Source: JALYUA01 sp039931865 (GTDB lineage Bacteria; Acidobacteriota; Thermoanaerobaculia; UBA5066; Gp7-AA6). From it: a stretch of DNA of 8,408 nucleotides. The stretch spans positions 1-8,408 of the forward strand of contig JBDTRB010000142.1 of NCBI GenBank assembly GCA_039931865.1, written 5' to 3'. The notes under the pieces are model-generated. The model saw nothing but the letters and a program-made list of their open reading frames with translations, did no database searches and was not told the origin of the DNA. Shown piece after piece: positions 6,203 through 8,408 of the stretch. The translations under genes were made by a program, and so were the position numbers. Every line of letters starts with the position of its first letter. Positions within the stretch are counted from its first letter, which is position 1.

Positions 6203-7095
6203 CCGACAGGCAGCCCCGCCTCCTCACGCGCGCCGAGTGACAGCGCGCTCCAGTCGTGGTCCTCACGGCCGCGCGCCATTCCGGAAAGCAATCGATCACG
6301 CACGAGGTTCGCCACCGGCATCGGCGTCTTCGCTGAGGTCGCGGCCGCGAGGACGAGGCTCATGTCCTTCAACCCGAGCGGCAACGCGAACCCGGCGGGC
6401 GTGAAACGCCGGTCCGCGATCGTCTTTCCGTAGTTCTGGTAGATCGGACACGCGAAGAGCGTCTGGCCGAAGAGGTCCACGAGCCGGTTCGGATCGATCC
6501 CGTTCTTCTCTCCCAATGTGAAAGCCTCCGACATCGCCTCCATTGCCGCGGCGATCAGGAAGTTTCCGCATAGCTTCGCGACGTTCGCGGCGGCGGGATC
6601 GTCGCCGAAGTCGAAGACGCCCTGAGCGACCTGGCGAAGGAGCGGCACGGCGCGCTCGCGCCCGGCTGCTTCGCCCGAGATACACACCCACAGCTTGCGC
6701 GCCGCCGCTGCGTCCGGCCGGCCGAAGACCGGAGCGGCGACGTACGTGCTCCCTTCGTCCGCGTGCCGCTCGGCCAGGCGCCGGCTGGTTTCCGGCGAGA
6801 CGGTGCTCATCGAGATATGAACGCCGCCCGGCGCGAGGCGCTCGAGAAACCCGCGGCTTCCGACGATCTGCTCGAGCGCTCGGTCATCGGAAAGCATCGT
6901 GAAGACGACGCCGCCCGCGGAGCAGACCTCCGCGGGATCCCAGGCTTCACGAGCCCCGCCTTCGACCAGCGTCGCCACCTTCTCGCGCGTGCGATTCCAG
7001 ACCGTCAGCGCATGTCCGGCCTGGAGAAGACTCCGCGCGATCGGCTCTCCCATGCGCCCCGTCCCCACGAATCCGATTCCGTCCTGATCCGCCAT
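6199..7095 (-). CDS. NAD(P)-dependent oxidoreductase, beta-hydroxyacid dehydrogenase family
   Basis: The gene encodes 298 aa, the normal length for the 3-hydroxyisobutyrate dehydrogenase/GLYR1-like family. A Rossmann start GFVGTGRMGEPIARSLLQAG (residues 8-27) gives GxGxxG at 11-16. TVWNRT (31-36) ends the cofactor strand, and Asn34-Arg35 suggests NADP preference, by analogy with related enzymes. The substrate segment MSTVSPETSRRLAE (96-109) is present, followed by AAPVFGRPDAAAARKLW (120-136), which replaces the usual 'DAPVSGG' block. Catalytic Lys174 and Asn178 stand in NVAKLCGNFL (171-180), and the C-terminal LKDMSLVLAA (242-251) carries the family KD pair. It should oxidise a short beta-hydroxyacid or reduce the matching semialdehyde in the cytoplasm; the exact substrate is unknown. 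The start ATG at 7095 follows GGAGG with a 5-base spacer. The reading frame stays open upstream to 7803, but that part is antisense to the MOSC gene and is not coding. The stop overlaps the TPR gene's stop. Confidence 0.9.
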   Translation of the reverse strand: MADQDGIGFVGTGRMGEPIARSLLQAGHALTVWNRTREKVATLVEGGAREAWDPAEVCSAGGVVFTMLSDDRALEQIVGSRGFLERLAPGGVHISMSTVSPETSRRLAERHADEGSTYVAAPVFGRPDAAAARKLWVCISGEAAGRERAVPLLRQVAQGVFDFGDDPAAANVAKLCGNFLIAAAMEAMSEAFTLGEKNGIDPNRLVDLFGQTLFACPIYQNYGKTIADRRFTPAGFALPLGLKDMSLVLAAATSAKTPMPVANLVRDRLLSGMARGREDHDWSALSLGAREEAGLPVG

Positions 7096-7155
7096 CGAGC
7101 CCTCCCCTTCCCGGCCGTGAATCCATTCTCCGGTGCGGGCCATAGTTGCATTTCG
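7096..7155. promoter_or_regulatory. Divergent control region between dehydrogenase and MOSC genes
   Basis: Sixty bases separate the two divergent starts. The only clear element is the minus-strand ribosome binding site (GGAGG, 7101-7105) of the dehydrogenase. On the plus strand CATAGT (7141-7146) is a 4/6 match to a -10 box but has no convincing -35. It would give an mRNA with almost no leader for the MOSC gene, whose ATG has no Shine-Dalgarno. Confidence 0.3.
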
Positions 7156-7821
7156 ATGATCCCTCGGCTGCTTTCCGTGAATCTCGCCGTTCCCGGCGTG
7201 CTCCAGGCGCGCGGCCGGAACGTCCCGACCGGGATCTTCAAGGACCCTGCCGTTGGGCGCGTGGCCCTGCTCCGGGAGTCGCTCGTCGGAGACGTGCAGG
7301 TCGACCGCCGGTACCACGGGGGGCCGGAGCAGGCCGTCTACGCATACAGCGCCGAGCATGCCGCGCACTGGTCTGCCCACCTCGGCTCGAGCGAGCCTCT
7401 GCCGCACGGCTTTTTCGGGGAAAATTTCACGACGAGGGACCTGCTCGAGAAGGACGTGGCGGTCGGAGACGTCTATCGCGTGGGCACCGCCGTCGTTCAG
7501 GTCACGAAACCCCGCACGCCCTGTTTCAAGCTGGGGTTGCGCGTTGGATCGGCGCGATTTCTGAAGACGTTTCTCGCAAGTGGCCGGCTCGGCTTCTATC
7601 TGAGGGTGCTCGAGGAGGGCGAGGTCGGAGCGGGCGATTCCATCGAGCGAACGCGTCGAGAGAAAAACGCCCTCACGATTTCGGACCTGATCGCGCTGCT
7701 GTATTTTCATCCGGTCGATCACGCCGCGCTGGAGCGGGCATTGAGAGCGGGAGGTCTCGGCACGGGGTTGCGTTCGCAGCTCGAAGAACGCCTGGAGAGC
7801 CACCGAACGCAGCTCTTTTGA
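7156..7821 (+). CDS. MOSC domain protein, YiiM-like
   Basis: The gene encodes 221 aa. The start MIPRLLSVNLAVPG is the usual opening of YiiM-like MOSC proteins, which supports ATG 7156 although no Shine-Dalgarno precedes it. The MOSC core is visible: GDVQVDRRYHGGPEQAVYAY (45-64, with His54-Gly-Gly), PHGFFGENFTT (83-93), then GDVYRVG and VTKPRTPCFKLG (116-127). Cys123 is the conserved cysteine that in MOSC proteins handles sulfur or the molybdenum cofactor ligand. Residues about 165-215 form the helical C-terminal '3-alpha' domain (ALTISDLIALLYF). YiiM-family proteins act with the molybdenum cofactor in the cytoplasm, for example in reducing N-hydroxylated compounds such as 6-hydroxylaminopurine. 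That role is known for the family and only inferred here. No molybdopterin genes are nearby. It may be cotranscribed with the gene starting at 7878, 56 bases downstream. Confidence 0.88.
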   Translation: MIPRLLSVNLAVPGVLQARGRNVPTGIFKDPAVGRVALLRESLVGDVQVDRRYHGGPEQAVYAYSAEHAAHWSAHLGSSEPLPHGFFGENFTTRDLLEKDVAVGDVYRVGTAVVQVTKPRTPCFKLGLRVGSARFLKTFLASGRLGFYLRVLEEGEVGAGDSIERTRREKNALTISDLIALLYFHPVDHAALERALRAGGLGTGLRSQLEERLESHRTQLF

Positions 7822-7865
7822 TGACCCTCCCTCGATTATGGTTCGGGTCTTGCTTTGTCAGGTTC

Positions 7866-7871
7866 AGGAGG
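7866..7871 (+). promoter_or_regulatory. Shine-Dalgarno that decides the 7878 start
   Basis: AGGAGG lies 6 bases before ATG 7878. An earlier in-frame ATG at 7821 overlaps the MOSC stop (TGATG) and would add 19 residues (MTLPRLWFGSCFVRFRRIP), but the perfect site here favours 7878. Confidence 0.75.
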
Positions 7872-7877
7872 ATCCCC

Positions 7878-8390
7878 ATGGCCATCGTTGATCAAATTGG
7901 AAATATCCTGAGGCAGTACCAGGGCGATGCGACACCGGACCGCGAGCAGGCTCGCGCCCATTACGACGAAATCGCGAATGCCGTCCCGCAGGACGAGCTC
8001 GCTTCCGTCATCGGACCCGCGGTCGGTCAACTCGACAGCCCCCATCTCGAACGCAAGATCGAGCAGAGCGCGCAGCAGATGACGCCAACTCAGCGGGGCA
8101 GTTTTCTCGGCACCCTGCTCGGAGGACTCGGCGCCTCCGGAGCGAGCCTTCCGGGACTCCTGGGAAGCCTCGGAGCCTCTCCCAATGTCGCGACCGACCC
8201 GACATCGGCGACGCCGCAGGACGTCGCGCGCGTGGCGACCTACGCAAAAGACAACCAGCCGGACATCTTCCACAAGGCTATGGGCTTCTATGCGCAGCAC
8301 CCCACCCTCGTGAAGGTCCTCGGCACGATGGCGATCGCCTCGATCGCGAGAAACCTGTCCTCGAGGGGGGGCCGTCCGGGCATGATCTAG
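7878..8390 (+). CDS. Uncharacterised 170-aa protein with Gly-rich centre
   Basis: The gene encodes 170 aa that I cannot assign to a named family. Residues 1-72 are charged and helical (MAIVDQIGNILRQYQ; DREQARAHYDEIANAVPQDEL; HLERKIEQSAQQMTPTQRG). Residues 73-100 are a Gly/Ser/Leu-rich flexible stretch (GTLLGGLGASGASLPGLLGS) reminiscent of, but not clearly homologous to, YidB/DUF937-type linkers. Residues 112-160 form further helices (PQDVARVATYAKDNQPDIFH; FYAQHPTLVKVLGTMAIASI), ending in a basic tail. There is no signal peptide; the segment around VLGTMAIASIA is mildly hydrophobic but short for a membrane helix. ATG 7878 has AGGAGG at 6-base spacing. It follows the MOSC gene on the same strand and may share its transcript. 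The base composition matches the surrounding high-GC DNA. Confidence 0.8.
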   Translation: MAIVDQIGNILRQYQGDATPDREQARAHYDEIANAVPQDELASVIGPAVGQLDSPHLERKIEQSAQQMTPTQRGSFLGTLLGGLGASGASLPGLLGSLGASPNVATDPTSATPQDVARVATYAKDNQPDIFHKAMGFYAQHPTLVKVLGTMAIASIARNLSSRGGRPGMI

Positions 8391-8408
8391 GTCCGGGCAC
8401 GTTCCAGG

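Noticed and set aside
6763..7155. An upstream extension of the MOSC frame
   Set aside because: It is antisense to the dehydrogenase, and MOSC/YiiM proteins begin at the LLSVN strand encoded from 7156.
7096..7803. An N-terminal extension of the dehydrogenase to 534 aa
   Set aside because: The extension is antisense to the MOSC gene, while the Rossmann fold begins right after ATG 7095, which has a GGAGG site. The 298-aa form has the normal family length.
1..8408. CRISPR array, tRNA, insertion sequence or phage genes
   Set aside because: No regularly spaced repeats, tRNA-like cloverleaf, transposase or integrase motifs, or terminal inverted repeats were seen on either strand.

Overview
The window looks like chromosomal DNA from a high-GC bacterium with Gram-negative-type exported proteins. 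The protein families (paired secreted zinc metalloproteases, a helical-repeat protein preceded by a small sigma-like protein) remind me most of Acidobacteriota, for example Thermoanaerobaculia. That placement is from memory of protein style and is not proven by the window. No rRNA, tRNA, CRISPR array, insertion sequence or integrase is visible.

Layout. (1) Bases 1-138, plus strand: the last 45 codons of a PLP-dependent group II amino-acid decarboxylase. (2) Bases 149-4359, minus strand: a two-gene operon of exported zinc metalloproteases. The upstream gene encodes an 825-aa metzincin (DUF4953/DUF5117 type) with HExxHxxGxxH and a Met-turn. The downstream gene encodes a 578-aa DUF885 protein with the HEGLPGH motif. 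Their stop and start codons overlap (GTGA), so they are probably translationally coupled. (3) Bases 4360-4513: an AT-rich divergent control region. (4) Bases 4514-6202, plus strand: a compact cassette with lower GC than its surroundings. It holds a 45-codon ORF with an excellent ribosome binding site, an 80-base linker, a 119-aa protein resembling an isolated sigma-70 region 2, and a 371-aa TPR-like helical-repeat protein whose start overlaps the previous stop (ATGA). (5) Bases 6199-7095, minus strand: a 298-aa NAD(P)-dependent beta-hydroxyacid dehydrogenase family enzyme, whose stop codon overlaps the stop of the TPR gene. (6) Bases 7156-7821, plus strand: a 221-aa MOSC/YiiM-like protein, divergent from the dehydrogenase. 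(7) Bases 7878-8390, plus strand: a 170-aa uncharacterised protein with a perfect Shine-Dalgarno.

How the genes fit together. The metalloprotease pair probably acts outside the cytoplasm on peptides or proteins. The dehydrogenase, MOSC protein and 170-aa protein are ordinary accessory or housekeeping genes with no obvious shared pathway. The most unusual part is the 4514-6202 cassette. Its order (tiny peptide, sigma-region-2-like protein with no promoter-reading HTH domain, TPR protein) suggests a regulatory or signalling module. No function can be assigned from sequence alone, and I found no mobile-element boundaries around it.
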